Shown here: positions 46,902 through 55,465 of the stretch, piece by piece
How the letters are laid out: each line of letters starts with the position of its first letter
Position numbering within the stretch: position 1 is the stretch's first letter
Origin: an uncultured Pelagibacteraceae bacterium
GTDB taxonomy: Bacteria; Pseudomonadota; Alphaproteobacteria; Pelagibacterales; AG-422-B15
Direction of reading: 5' to 3'
DNA: 64,000 nucleotides
Assembly (NCBI GenBank): GCA_902517885.1
Contig: CABYDZ010000002.1
Location: 1-64,000, forward strand
Notes under the pieces: model-generated
Seen by the model: only the letters and a program-made list of their open reading frames with translations
Told to the model about the DNA's origin: nothing
Databases searched by the model: none
Program-made: the position numbers and the translations under genes

Positions 46902-46987
46902 GCCGTCGTGCTGGAATTGGTAGACAGGCTGGTTTGAGGGATCAGTGAACATAGTTCGTGAGAGTTCGAGTCTCTCCGACGGCACCA
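46902..46987 (+). tRNA. tRNA-Leu (anticodon GAG)
   Basis: A class II tRNA with acceptor GCCGTCG/CGACGGC, anticodon stem CTGGT/ATCAG around loop TTGAGGG, a long variable arm (GTGAACATAGTTCGT region) and T loop TTCGAGT. The anticodon GAG reads CUC and CUU. The encoded CCA is at 46985-46987. It stands between the divergent nadA and the GT9 gene. Confidence 0.95.
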
Positions 46988-47018
46988 AGTAAGGATATGA
47001 TATAAATAAACCCTAATT

Positions 47019-47906
47019 ATGAATATTTTATTTATAGGACCCACACGGATTGGAGATACCATTTTAGCGTCATCAATTATAAATTTTTTAATTGATCAAA
47101 ATAGCCAATCAAAATTTACTATTGTCACCAGTCCATTTGCAAAGGATCTTTATGAAAAAATGCCTAATCTTGAAAAAATCATTGTAATAAATAAAAAGAA
47201 ATATGGCTTGCATTGGTTAAATATTTGGAGTTCATGTATTATTAAAAAATGGGATCTGGTTGTTGATATGAGATCGTCTATTACAGCATATTTATTATTC
47301 ACAAAGTCTCGTAAAATTTTTAAGGGAAATGACAAATCTCACAAAGTTATACAATTTAAAAATTTTCTTAATACATCAAAAAAAATATCACCATATATTT
47401 GGCATGATTCAACTGATGAGTCAGAAAGTGAAAACAAGATTAAAACCGGCGGCCCTTTTATAGCGGTATCACCCTATTCTAATTGGAAGGAGAAAGATTG
47501 GGCTATTGAAAAATATTTCGAGTTATTTAATAACGATTTTTTCAAGGGCTATACTATAATATTCACAGGCATATCAAAAGATATTCCAAATAGAGAAAAT
47601 TTTTTTAAAATGATTGAAGATTCATCACTTAATATAATTAATTTATTTGATTGGGGAAACTTACGTCATATGATACCTATTTTTAACAAATGTAGGTTCT
47701 TTGTTGGCAGTGATAGTGGACTTATGCATCTTGCTGCTTCAACAAATTGCAAAACATTTGCACTTTTTGGGCCAACAAATGAAGTTGTTTATGGTCCGTG
47801 GGGAGATCACAAAGTTATCAAATCATTGGATTGTCCAGCGATTGATGATCCTCTTAACTTATCTGTTGAAAAAGTATTAAATATAATTAAGAAGGAAGTA
47901 GAATGA
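47019..47906 (+). CDS. Glycosyltransferase family 9 (heptosyltransferase-like)
   Basis: The 295-residue protein has the GT9 pattern: FIGPTRIGDTILASSIINFL at the N-terminus and GSDSGLMHLAASTNCKTFALFGPTNEVVYGPWG-type C-terminal donor-binding region (near residues 228-262). GT9 enzymes transfer ADP-heptose or related sugars to LPS core. At 295 residues it is shorter than WaaC/WaaF (about 330-350). It lies 31 bp after tRNA-Leu and overlaps the dihydroorotase-like gene by 4 bp. The donor sugar is not known. Confidence 0.88.
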   Translation: MNILFIGPTRIGDTILASSIINFLIDQNSQSKFTIVTSPFAKDLYEKMPNLEKIIVINKKKYGLHWLNIWSSCIIKKWDLVVDMRSSITAYLLFTKSRKIFKGNDKSHKVIQFKNFLNTSKKISPYIWHDSTDESESENKIKTGGPFIAVSPYSNWKEKDWAIEKYFELFNNDFFKGYTIIFTGISKDIPNRENFFKMIEDSSLNIINLFDWGNLRHMIPIFNKCRFFVGSDSGLMHLAASTNCKTFALFGPTNEVVYGPWGDHKVIKSLDCPAIDDPLNLSVEKVLNIIKKEVE

Positions 47907-49213
47907 TTGACCTGATTATTGAGGATGGAACAGTTGCATCGCACAATAAAGTTAGCAAAACTGACATAGCAATTAAAAATGGAAAAATATTCAAAATTGG
48001 CAAATTAAGTAAGGAAAAATCAAAAGAAAGATTTAATGCCTCAGGTCTCCATATTCTACCAGGAGTTTTTGATACTCAAGTACATTTTAGAGAACCAGGA
48101 AATACTAAAAAAGAAGACTTAAAATCAGGCAGCTACGCAGCTGTTGCGGGTGGCGTTACATCTGTATTTGATATGCCCAACAATAAGCCAAGCATTACAA
48201 CAAAGTCATTATTTATAAAAAAATTAGGAATGGCAAAAAATAGAATGGTTTGTAATTACGCTTTTTACTTTGGTGCAGAGAAAGATAACATTTCTGAAAT
48301 TAAAAAAGTTGAGAAGCTCAAAGGATGCTGTGGTGTAAAAGTCTTTGTAGGATCCTCTACGGGTACATTATTAGTATCAAACCATAAAGACATACAAAAT
48401 ATAATGAAAAATACAAAAAAAATGATTTCGTTCCATTCAGAAGACGAAGATCTTTTAAATATAAGAAAGAAGTATATTAAAAACAATCAACCTAAGTCAC
48501 ATGAAGTATGGAGAAATGTTGAAACTGCAATTAGATCCACAAAAAATCTAATTAAATCTGCAAATATAACAAAAAAGAAAATTCATATTTTACATATTAC
48601 AACTGCTGATGAAGTAAAATTACTTCTAAGAAATAGAAAATACGTTACTTTTGAGGTAACCCCTCAACACATAGTATTATCGTCACCTAATTGTTATAAA
48701 AAAATTGGGACATATGCTCAAATGAATCCACCAATAAGAGGAAATAAGCATAGGGCTCATCTTAGAAAGACACTTAAAGAGGGAAAAATTGATGTGATCG
48801 GATCTGACCATGCTCCTCATTTAAAATCTGAAAAGAATAAATCTTATCCAAATACTCCCTCAGGAATGCCAGGTGTACAAACACTATTACCTATTTTATT
48901 AAATGAAGTTTCAAAAAAAATGATTTCTATAATGGATGTTGTAAAAATGACCAGTTTCAATCCAAGAAGAATTTTTAAAATTAAGAATAAAGGTTTAATA
49001 AAAGTTGGATTTGACGCAGATATTACCATTGTTGATTTAAATAAAGAGAAGAAAGTACTGAATAAAGATATGAAAAGCAAATGTGGTTGGTCACCATTTC
49101 ATGGAGAAAAATTAACTGGTTGGCCTATTGCCACAATTGTGAATGGTAAAAAAGTTTTCTGGAATAATAAAATTGTAAAAAATGTTTATGGAAAGCCAAT
49201 AGAGTTTAATTAA
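47903..49213 (+). CDS. pyrC: Dihydroorotase-type amidohydrolase with altered metal motif
   Basis: The 436-residue protein is a class I-type dihydroorotase relative (AllB/HydA superfamily) expected to cyclise carbamoyl aspartate in pyrimidine synthesis. Conserved elements include FREPGNTKKEDL, the carboxylated Lys in GVKVFVGSSTG, FHSEDEDLL, ILHITTADE and SDHAPHLKSEK. The first metal motif, usually HxH, reads Gln59-Val-His61, so one ligand is replaced. Such Gln forms occur in other alphaproteobacterial PyrC-like proteins; whether they are true dihydroorotases is not proven. It overlaps the GT9 gene. Confidence 0.85.
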   Translation: MIDLIIEDGTVASHNKVSKTDIAIKNGKIFKIGKLSKEKSKERFNASGLHILPGVFDTQVHFREPGNTKKEDLKSGSYAAVAGGVTSVFDMPNNKPSITTKSLFIKKLGMAKNRMVCNYAFYFGAEKDNISEIKKVEKLKGCCGVKVFVGSSTGTLLVSNHKDIQNIMKNTKKMISFHSEDEDLLNIRKKYIKNNQPKSHEVWRNVETAIRSTKNLIKSANITKKKIHILHITTADEVKLLLRNRKYVTFEVTPQHIVLSSPNCYKKIGTYAQMNPPIRGNKHRAHLRKTLKEGKIDVIGSDHAPHLKSEKNKSYPNTPSGMPGVQTLLPILLNEVSKKMISIMDVVKMTSFNPRRIFKIKNKGLIKVGFDADITIVDLNKEKKVLNKDMKSKCGWSPFHGEKLTGWPIATIVNGKKVFWNNKIVKNVYGKPIEFN

Positions 49214-49986
49214 CTTTTAGCTATAAACGACGTATTTTCAAAACCAGGTTTACCATACTTCATAATTTTTCTATCTAATGTTTTTATTCGACCTCCTGCA
49301 TATCTTAGGATTGCATCCCCAGCAGCAATATCCCATTCCATAGTCCTGCCATGTCTTGGATAAATATTCGCGGTACCATCGGCGATATAGCATAATTTAA
49401 TTGAACTACCTGATCTGATGATCTTATTGGCATTAAATTTCTTGAAGACTACCTTCTTAGCTTCTATTATTTTCTCCTTTGATAAACCATGGGAGCGACT
49501 AAACACTAAAACATTTTTCTTTCTTTTTTTAACTCCGATAACTTTTGCATTCTTTAGATTTCCCTTTTGATCAAATTTTGCAAAATATGAACTTTTATTT
49601 TTTGTATAATAAATTTTATTCTTAGCTGGCATATAAATTAAACCATAAACAGGTTTTTTATCTTTAATTAGGGCAATATTAACTGTAAATTCGCCATTGC
49701 CCTTAAGAAATTCTTTAGTTCCATCGAGTGGGTCAACAAGCCAAAATATTTTTTTATTTTTAATGTGACTATTATCCAATTCTTCAGAAACGATGGGAAC
49801 TTTTGGAAAATATTTTTTTAATCCATTACAAATTATTCTGTTTGCCCTTAAATCGGCGTTAGTCACAGGACTATTATCTGATTTAAGCTTTTTAGTAACT
49901 TTTTTATTGTAAATTCTTACAATTTCTTGTCCTGCATTAAATGCCAAAGTAATCAATTTTTTTGATTTATCGCTGTCTATAACCAT
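49210..49986 (-). CDS. cysQ: 3'(2'),5'-bisphosphate nucleotidase (CysQ, inositol monophosphatase family)
   Basis: CysQ hydrolyses PAP to AMP, relieving inhibition in sulfate assimilation. The 258-residue protein has the FIG-superfamily metal motifs SEELDNS, WLVDPLDGTKEFLKGNGEFTVNIAL and EWDIAAGDAILRYAGG, with the CysQ-like spacing. The start is SDKSKKLITLAFNAGQEI. Other inositol-phosphatase activity is possible. It shares its stop overlap with the dihydroorotase-like gene and is divergent from mnmA. Confidence 0.9.
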   Translation of the reverse strand: MVIDSDKSKKLITLAFNAGQEIVRIYNKKVTKKLKSDNSPVTNADLRANRIICNGLKKYFPKVPIVSEELDNSHIKNKKIFWLVDPLDGTKEFLKGNGEFTVNIALIKDKKPVYGLIYMPAKNKIYYTKNKSSYFAKFDQKGNLKNAKVIGVKKRKKNVLVFSRSHGLSKEKIIEAKKVVFKKFNANKIIRSGSSIKLCYIADGTANIYPRHGRTMEWDIAAGDAILRYAGGRIKTLDRKIMKYGKPGFENTSFIAKS

Positions 49987-50059
49987 TTTATAATTAGTTC
50001 TTGTAGATTAGACAATATGACAAATATATTATACATACCAGTTGAATTTAATTACTATT

Positions 50060-51154
50060 ATGCGAAGTACAACATCTGAAATAAGAAATAAAAAGCCGAC
50101 AGTTGTAGCCATGTCAGGAGGCGTCGATTCTTCCGTAGCTGCAGCCTTAATGAAAAAAGAAAATAATAATGTTATTGGAGTTACATTAAGGCTATATGAT
50201 GAGAAAAAAATATCTAAATCAAAATCCTGCTGTTCTGGCGTAGACATAATAGATGCTAAGAAGATTGCTAATGATATAACTATCCCACATTACGTTTTAG
50301 ACTATGAGGAAATATTCAAGAAAAATGTAATACAGCCTTTTATCAATGATTATGAACAAGGTCGCACCCCGATACCATGTATTAATTGCAATGAAAAAGT
50401 AAAATTTTTAGATCTTATTGAATTTGCAAAGAGTTTAAATGCAAAGAGTTTGGTAACTGGTCACTATATTAAAAAAATTAAGGTTAATAATGAGTGGAGA
50501 TTATATATTCCAGAGGACATTGATCGCGATCAATCTTATTTTTTATTTACAACAAAAAAGAAGGATCTTGATTTTTTAGATTTTCCACTTGGTTATCATA
50601 AGAAAGACGAAATAAGAAATATAGCGAAGAATTTAGATTTTCATTTACATGACAAAGAAGATAGCCAGGATATTTGTTTTGTGCCGGATGGTGATTATAA
50701 AAATTTCATTAAGGATAGCGTTAAGGACTCGAAAGGGGATATTATTAATACTGAGGGGAGAGTACTCAATTCACATGAGGGCATTCACAATTTCACAGTT
50801 GGGCAAAGAAGAGGGTTAGGAGTTTCAGAGAAAAATCCTTTATATGTTAAAGAAATAATTGCAGCAAAAAATCGAGTTATAGTTGCCGAAAAAGAAGAAG
50901 TAAAATCCTCAATTATAATTGTTAATAGACTAAACCTTCTTACGGATATAGCTGACTTAAATATATTGGTAAGAATAAGGTCTAGTGGAAGTTTATTAAA
51001 ATCAGAAGTAGAAATTCAATCAGATAATAAAGCTATAGTTAATTTGTCAGAACCAGAAAATAGTGTTTCGCCAGGTCAAGCATGTGTTTTTTATACTGAA
51101 GATGAATATGGTACACGTCTCCTAGGCGGCGGTTGGATCCAGTCGACAAATTAA
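50060..51154 (+). CDS. mnmA: tRNA-specific 2-thiouridylase MnmA
   Basis: MnmA installs sulfur on wobble U34 of tRNA-Lys, Glu and Gln. The PP-loop SGGVDSSVAA is at residues 19-28, the catalytic cysteine pair is in PCINCNEKVKF (near residue 112) and EDSQDICFVP (near 207), and HNFTVGQRRGLGV is the central-domain signature. The ATG at 50060 is preferred over an in-frame TTG six codons upstream. The 364 residues are normal. It precedes tRNA-Met by 26 bp. Confidence 0.95.
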   Translation: MRSTTSEIRNKKPTVVAMSGGVDSSVAAALMKKENNNVIGVTLRLYDEKKISKSKSCCSGVDIIDAKKIANDITIPHYVLDYEEIFKKNVIQPFINDYEQGRTPIPCINCNEKVKFLDLIEFAKSLNAKSLVTGHYIKKIKVNNEWRLYIPEDIDRDQSYFLFTTKKKDLDFLDFPLGYHKKDEIRNIAKNLDFHLHDKEDSQDICFVPDGDYKNFIKDSVKDSKGDIINTEGRVLNSHEGIHNFTVGQRRGLGVSEKNPLYVKEIIAAKNRVIVAEKEEVKSSIIIVNRLNLLTDIADLNILVRIRSSGSLLKSEVEIQSDNKAIVNLSEPENSVSPGQACVFYTEDEYGTRLLGGGWIQSTN

Positions 51155-51180
51155 TTAATTTGTATATTATGACCACCTTT

Positions 51181-51257
51181 GGCGGGGTAGCTCAGTTGGT
51201 TAGAGCGGAGGAATCATAATCCTTAGGTCGGGGGTTCAAATCCCTCTCCCGCTACCA
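51181..51257 (+). tRNA. tRNA-Met, probably elongator (anticodon CAU)
   Basis: Acceptor GGCGGGG pairs with TCCCGCT (two G-U), D stem GCTC/GAGC, anticodon stem GAGGA/TCCTT with loop ATCATAA, T stem GGGGG/CCCTC with TTCAAAT, and an encoded CCA. The anticodon is CAT. The body resembles alphaproteobacterial elongator tRNA-Met; a tRNA-Ile(CAU) with lysidine is the alternative. It lacks the initiator features (unpaired 1-72, three G-C pairs in the anticodon stem). Confidence 0.93.
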
Positions 51258-51294
51258 TAAACATGCTAGTGAATGATCAAAAGTATAAAATTAA

Positions 51295-52056
51295 CTAATC
51301 TTCATTAAGAAATTTTATATTAATTAAGTCTTTATTTACTGACGAAAGGGATTCATTCTCATTTCTCTTAAGCTTTGCAGGTAAGGTATCATAATATTCA
51401 ATTATTTTATGTAATTTGCTTGGGTCTCCATTAAAAAATTTATATATCTTTTTTACTAATTCAAAATCCTTTTTTGTATCTACTGTAATTATAACATCAC
51501 TTCTTCTTAGATGCTTATTCTTAATTTTATATTTGTTAACTTTAAAATGATCAGGGCGATTGAGTATCCAGGACATATACTCAGTAACCGTTTTATCAAC
51601 GAGCATATTATGGCATTTTAATAGTAAATCCGTTTGTATAATTTCTGATTCGGCGCCATCAGGAATACGATCTGCAAAAGTATATTCACTATTTAAATCA
51701 AGGTGACTTTCTATCATCTCATCCATGATTTCTGGATCTGTTAATGGATTATCTGCTGTTACTCTTACAATTGTTTTAGCATCAAGATCTTTAGCAACGT
51801 TAATAAATCGTGACATTACATCCATTTCATCACCTTGATAAAATGCTATATTATTTTTTTCAAGCAATCTGCACAATTCTAAGTCTTCCTTATTTGTTGA
51901 AGTACAAACTACAATCTTGTTAGTCAATTTATTTTTTTTTAGTCTTTGTATTAATTTTATTATTAAAGGCTCATCAAAGAGCTTGAGTAAAGCTTTCTTT
52001 CTCAAACGTCTGGATTTTAATCTCGCCGCAATCAAAATAGGGATTTTGTTCGTCAT
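51295..52056 (-). CDS. SpsF/NeuA-type cytidylyltransferase-like protein
   Basis: The 253-residue nucleotidyltransferase fold protein begins IPILIAARLKSRRLRKKALLKL, matching the SpsF/acylneuraminate-cytidylyltransferase N-terminus that binds CTP, with IVVCTSTNKED and IVRVTADNPLTDPEIMDEMI (Mg/sugar site) following. It probably activates a nonulosonic acid or similar sugar as a CMP derivative for glycans. It lies six bases after the NeuB-like gene on the same strand. The exact sugar cannot be told. Confidence 0.85.
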   Translation of the reverse strand: MTNKIPILIAARLKSRRLRKKALLKLFDEPLIIKLIQRLKKNKLTNKIVVCTSTNKEDLELCRLLEKNNIAFYQGDEMDVMSRFINVAKDLDAKTIVRVTADNPLTDPEIMDEMIESHLDLNSEYTFADRIPDGAESEIIQTDLLLKCHNMLVDKTVTEYMSWILNRPDHFKVNKYKIKNKHLRRSDVIITVDTKKDFELVKKIYKFFNGDPSKLHKIIEYYDTLPAKLKRNENESLSSVNKDLINIKFLNED

Positions 52057-52062
52057 TTATTC

Positions 52063-53046
52063 TTAAAAGAAATTAGGAAGCAAAGTATCATTTCTTTTTA
52101 TACTTTTTTTTATTTTCTTATTTAGATATTTTTTTATATCATTTTCACTTATTCCAATGTCTCCTGTTCTTAAAAAATAAAAATCTTCTAAATAACATTT
52201 TTCTCCAATAGCAATGTCTCTATTAGCTACAGCATATTTTTTTGAAAACTTTTTATATGCTAATTCAGCATCAGAATTTCCCATGTTTTTTGGATCACCA
52301 AAACTTTTAGATATAGATTTTAAATGATTTACAAATTCTCTAAATTCAGGAGGGTTTAATGATGAGTAATAGTCTCTACCTTTAAGGGATCTATCAAGAG
52401 TTATATGTTTTTCAATATATCTTGCTCCTAAGCTGTAAGCAATTGAAGGCACCATAAATCTCATTAGCAAGTCTTCTGCGTCAATATGATCAGCGTAGCC
52501 AATTTGCAAATTAAACTTTGCTTTCAATAAATTAATTTGGGAAAGATTGGAGTCTTCAATTTTAGTTGGAAAATTTTGAAAACCTGCCAGCAAAATTACA
52601 TCTTTGACCTTGCTAAGTAATTTTAATGCATCTGAGATTTCTTTTAAATTAGAACCTCCTACAGCCAAAAATATTTTTTTATCAAATTGCGAAATTTCAT
52701 TAAGATATAGTTTATCAGCAATACTAGCTGATGGAACCTTAATATGACAATCATGATATTTAATTATTTTTAAACTTTCATAATCAAAGATTTCCGTAAT
52801 TATATCTATGTTCTTTGCTGTATACTCATCGAGTATAGCTTTCCATTCTCGAAAAGGAATTTCAATTTTACCAAAATCATCATATAGAGAATTATTTTTA
52901 GATAGTAAGTTAGATCTTTTAAATATCTGAAATTTAATTGCGGAAGCACCAGATTTAATTGCTGCATTTGCCAATTTTCTTAGCTTAGCAGGACTTCCTT
53001 CATGAGCAGATGCTATTTCAGCAATTATATACGGTAACTGTATCAC
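52063..53046 (-). CDS. NeuB/SpsE-family sialic-acid-type synthase
   Basis: The 327-residue protein has a TIM-barrel NeuB domain (IIAEIASAHEGSPAKL, AIKFQIFKRSNLL, FDYESLKI, IKVPSASIAD, LQIGYADH, ARYIEKHITLDR) and a C-terminal SAF/antifreeze-like domain (AVANRDIAIGEKCYLEDFYFLRTG) starting near residue 272. Such enzymes condense phosphoenolpyruvate with a hexosamine-type sugar to a nonulosonic acid. It pairs with the SpsF-like gene. Upstream steps (epimerase, aminotransferase) are not encoded here. Confidence 0.88.
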   Translation of the reverse strand: MIQLPYIIAEIASAHEGSPAKLRKLANAAIKSGASAIKFQIFKRSNLLSKNNSLYDDFGKIEIPFREWKAILDEYTAKNIDIITEIFDYESLKIIKYHDCHIKVPSASIADKLYLNEISQFDKKIFLAVGGSNLKEISDALKLLSKVKDVILLAGFQNFPTKIEDSNLSQINLLKAKFNLQIGYADHIDAEDLLMRFMVPSIAYSLGARYIEKHITLDRSLKGRDYYSSLNPPEFREFVNHLKSISKSFGDPKNMGNSDAELAYKKFSKKYAVANRDIAIGEKCYLEDFYFLRTGDIGISENDIKKYLNKKIKKSIKRNDTLLPNFF

Positions 53047-53180
53047 TTGAAAATTAATTTAATTCAACTCTATCAAAAAGAATATTTTATAGCAAAGCAT
53101 TATGTTATTCATTTAGTTACGGGTTAATAAAACTGTTTTATTTGTATCCTTTTAATAACTTCCTAGATATCGAAATTATG

Positions 53181-54296
53181 TTAAATAACATTGAGATATT
53201 CTTGAACTTTATTTTTCCAAATAAAAAATTCTTCGGCCCTTTCTTTTCCTCTATTGCCCATTTCTTTTCTTAGTCTTTCATCAGATAATAGTATATCAAT
53301 TTTTTCTGTTATATCTTTTTGGTTTTCTGTCTCACATAATAGTCCTGTTTTTTTATCAACTAGTGCATCAGGAATTCCCCCACTATTAGTTCCTATAAGA
53401 GCTACTCCATGAAAAGAAGCGTCAATAAATGACATTCCAAATCCTTCAACTGACTCACCCACAATACTTGGCGTCATTGCAAAGAGATCTGAATTTTGTA
53501 AGATTAAGGATTTTTCTGGCTCTGAAATCCAGCCAAGGAACATTACATTTTTTTCTAATTGCAAATCCCTAACATATTTTGAAATTTCCTCTAAGTATGG
53601 ACCCTTTCCCGCAATAAGATACAAAATATTTGGATATTTAGATTTAAGGGATTTAATAGCGTTTATAATAAATTTGTGTCCCTTTCTTTTTTCGACTCTT
53701 GCGAGTGTTGTAACTATAGGAGATGAATCTTTTAATATTTTCTTTACATTTTCCCGATCGTTTGCAAGTATAAATTCATTGTAGATGTCAACTCCTGGAT
53801 GAATTACTTTTATTTTATTTGATTTAACCTTTAATGAAGCCATCATCAGATCTTTGGTATAATGAGAGTTAGCTACTATCCTATGAGAATTTTTATAGGA
53901 TTTGACAATACGATTTCTTTTATAATTGTAGGTAATCTTGAAAGATGCTTTTAAGTAACTTTTAGGTATTTCAGTACCATGAGCTAAAACGACTGTTTTA
54001 ATATTAACCCCATTTAATAATTCTATACTTTTCCAAGAGTCTGCATAAATTTTTTCTATATTCTTACTTTGGATTAGCCTTCTTATAAACCTTGCTTTTC
54101 TTCTTCTTCTTAGAGGCTTCCAGCCCGAAAATCTGACTATTTGATATAACTCGTCTTTATCAATATTATCTTTTTTCCCATCCGCTAATACAATTACCTC
54201 TTTCCCAACTTTGCTCATGGCCTCAGCCATACCAGTCATTAGTGCTTCAATGCCTCCAATCTTAGGCTTAAAACATTGAGTTGTGATTATAATCAC
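53181..54296 (-). CDS. Glycosyltransferase family 4 (GT-B)
   Basis: The 371-residue protein has an N-terminal acceptor domain starting TQCFKPKIGGIEALMTGMAE and a C-terminal GT4 donor domain with VTTLARVEKRKGHKFIINA, FLGWISEPEKSLIL and the EGFGMSFIDASFHGVALIGTNSGGIPDAL motif containing the catalytic Glu pattern. The donor is probably a nucleotide sugar. It lies 134 bp from the NeuB-like gene, in the same direction, and ten bases after the thioredoxin-like gene. A role in surface glycan synthesis fits the neighbours. Confidence 0.9.
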   Translation of the reverse strand: MIIITTQCFKPKIGGIEALMTGMAEAMSKVGKEVIVLADGKKDNIDKDELYQIVRFSGWKPLRRRRKARFIRRLIQSKNIEKIYADSWKSIELLNGVNIKTVVLAHGTEIPKSYLKASFKITYNYKRNRIVKSYKNSHRIVANSHYTKDLMMASLKVKSNKIKVIHPGVDIYNEFILANDRENVKKILKDSSPIVTTLARVEKRKGHKFIINAIKSLKSKYPNILYLIAGKGPYLEEISKYVRDLQLEKNVMFLGWISEPEKSLILQNSDLFAMTPSIVGESVEGFGMSFIDASFHGVALIGTNSGGIPDALVDKKTGLLCETENQKDITEKIDILLSDERLRKEMGNRGKERAEEFFIWKNKVQEYLNVI

Positions 54297-54305
54297 AGAT
54301 AAAAT

Positions 54306-54866
54306 CTATTCTTTCCACTTTATAGAGCAGCCGATACTTGGTATTTGATCTTTTGGACCCATTCCTGTTTCAGCTATCTGAATCATTGCTCCAAGAAGTT
54401 CTTTTTTGGCATTAGGTACTAATTGTTGCTGCGAAGCTTCAAGCCTACCTCGATACTGAAGTTCATTTTTAGCATTGAAACCAAAAAAGTCAGGAGTGCA
54501 GACTGCATCATAAGTTCTGCCAGTATTTTGTGTTTCATCATAAACGTATGGAAAAGTAAATTTATTATTTTTAGCAAAAAGTTTCATATTTTCAAAAGAG
54601 TCTTCTGCACCATATTTAGGATCATTGACGTCATTAGACATGATAGCAATAACGCCAATACCTTTATCTTTTATTAAATTGCAATCTTCAACTATTCTTC
54701 CAATTACTGACTTCACGTAAGGACAATGATTACAAATGAACATAACTAAGGTGCCGTTGGGTCCTTTAATGTCACCATATTGGTAATTTTTTCCGTCTGT
54801 GCCAATTAAATCAAAGTCAGGTGCGTTCCAACCAAAATCGCAAATAGGAGTTTCTAATGCAACCAT
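54306..54866 (-). CDS. Thioredoxin-fold redoxin-family protein
   Basis: The 186-residue protein has an AhpC/TSA-redoxin layout: APDFDLIGTDGKNY, the LVMFICNHCPYVKSV segment with Cys45 and Cys48 as a CNHC motif, then VNDPKYGAEDSFENM and FPYVYDE. There is no signal peptide, so it is likely cytosolic. Proteins with this CNHCPYV motif are annotated thioredoxin family of unknown partner. It is divergent from the gamma carbonic anhydrase across 68 bp and precedes the GT4 gene. Confidence 0.88.
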   Translation of the reverse strand: MVALETPICDFGWNAPDFDLIGTDGKNYQYGDIKGPNGTLVMFICNHCPYVKSVIGRIVEDCNLIKDKGIGVIAIMSNDVNDPKYGAEDSFENMKLFAKNNKFTFPYVYDETQNTGRTYDAVCTPDFFGFNAKNELQYRGRLEASQQQLVPNAKKELLGAMIQIAETGMGPKDQIPSIGCSIKWKE

Positions 54867-54934
54867 AATTCTCTTCAGTTTTTATTTTTTAAGGATACTA
54901 TATATTTAAACAATATTTTATTAAATAAAAACCT

Positions 54935-55465
54935 ATGATTTACTCGCTTGGTGACAAACAGCTAAACAGAGACAATTTGGATTTTTGGGTTGCTCCCAAT
55001 GCAGCAATAATTGGGGATGTAACTCTAAAAAAAAATGCGAGCGTATGGTTTGGTGCCATATTAAGAGGTGACAACGACCCAATTATTTTAGGTGAAAATT
55101 CTAATATTCAAGACAATTCTGTTTGCCACACAGATGATGGCATGCCTCTGAACATAGGTGATAATGTAACTGTAGGTCATAAGGTTATTCTTCATAGTTG
55201 TACTGTGGGCAATAATTCACTAATTGGCATGGGGTCTACTGTTCTTAATAAGGCAAAAATTGGTAATAATTGTCTTTTGGGAGCGAATTCTTTAGTTACT
55301 GAAGGAAAAGAGTTTCCAGATAATTCACTAATTGTTGGTTCGCCTGCAAAAGTAAAACGAGAGTTGACAGATATGGAAAAAAAGATAATTGAATTAAGTG
55401 CTTTGCACTACGTTGAAAATATGAAAAAATTTAGAGATAATTTGAGAGAAGACAACATTGAATGA
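54935..55465 (+). CDS. Gamma-class carbonic anhydrase family protein
   Basis: The 176-residue protein is a left-handed beta-helix of hexapeptide repeats with the three expected zinc ligands His65 (CHTDDG), His82 and His87 (GHKVILH). VWFGAILRGDNDPI and LGANSLVTEG are conserved, and the protein ends with a C-terminal helix. YrdA/CaiE-like homologues may or may not have carbonic anhydrase activity. It overlaps the GMC oxidoreductase gene by 4 bp (ATGA), so the two are probably co-expressed. Confidence 0.9.
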   Translation: MIYSLGDKQLNRDNLDFWVAPNAAIIGDVTLKKNASVWFGAILRGDNDPIILGENSNIQDNSVCHTDDGMPLNIGDNVTVGHKVILHSCTVGNNSLIGMGSTVLNKAKIGNNCLLGANSLVTEGKEFPDNSLIVGSPAKVKRELTDMEKKIIELSALHYVENMKKFRDNLREDNIE

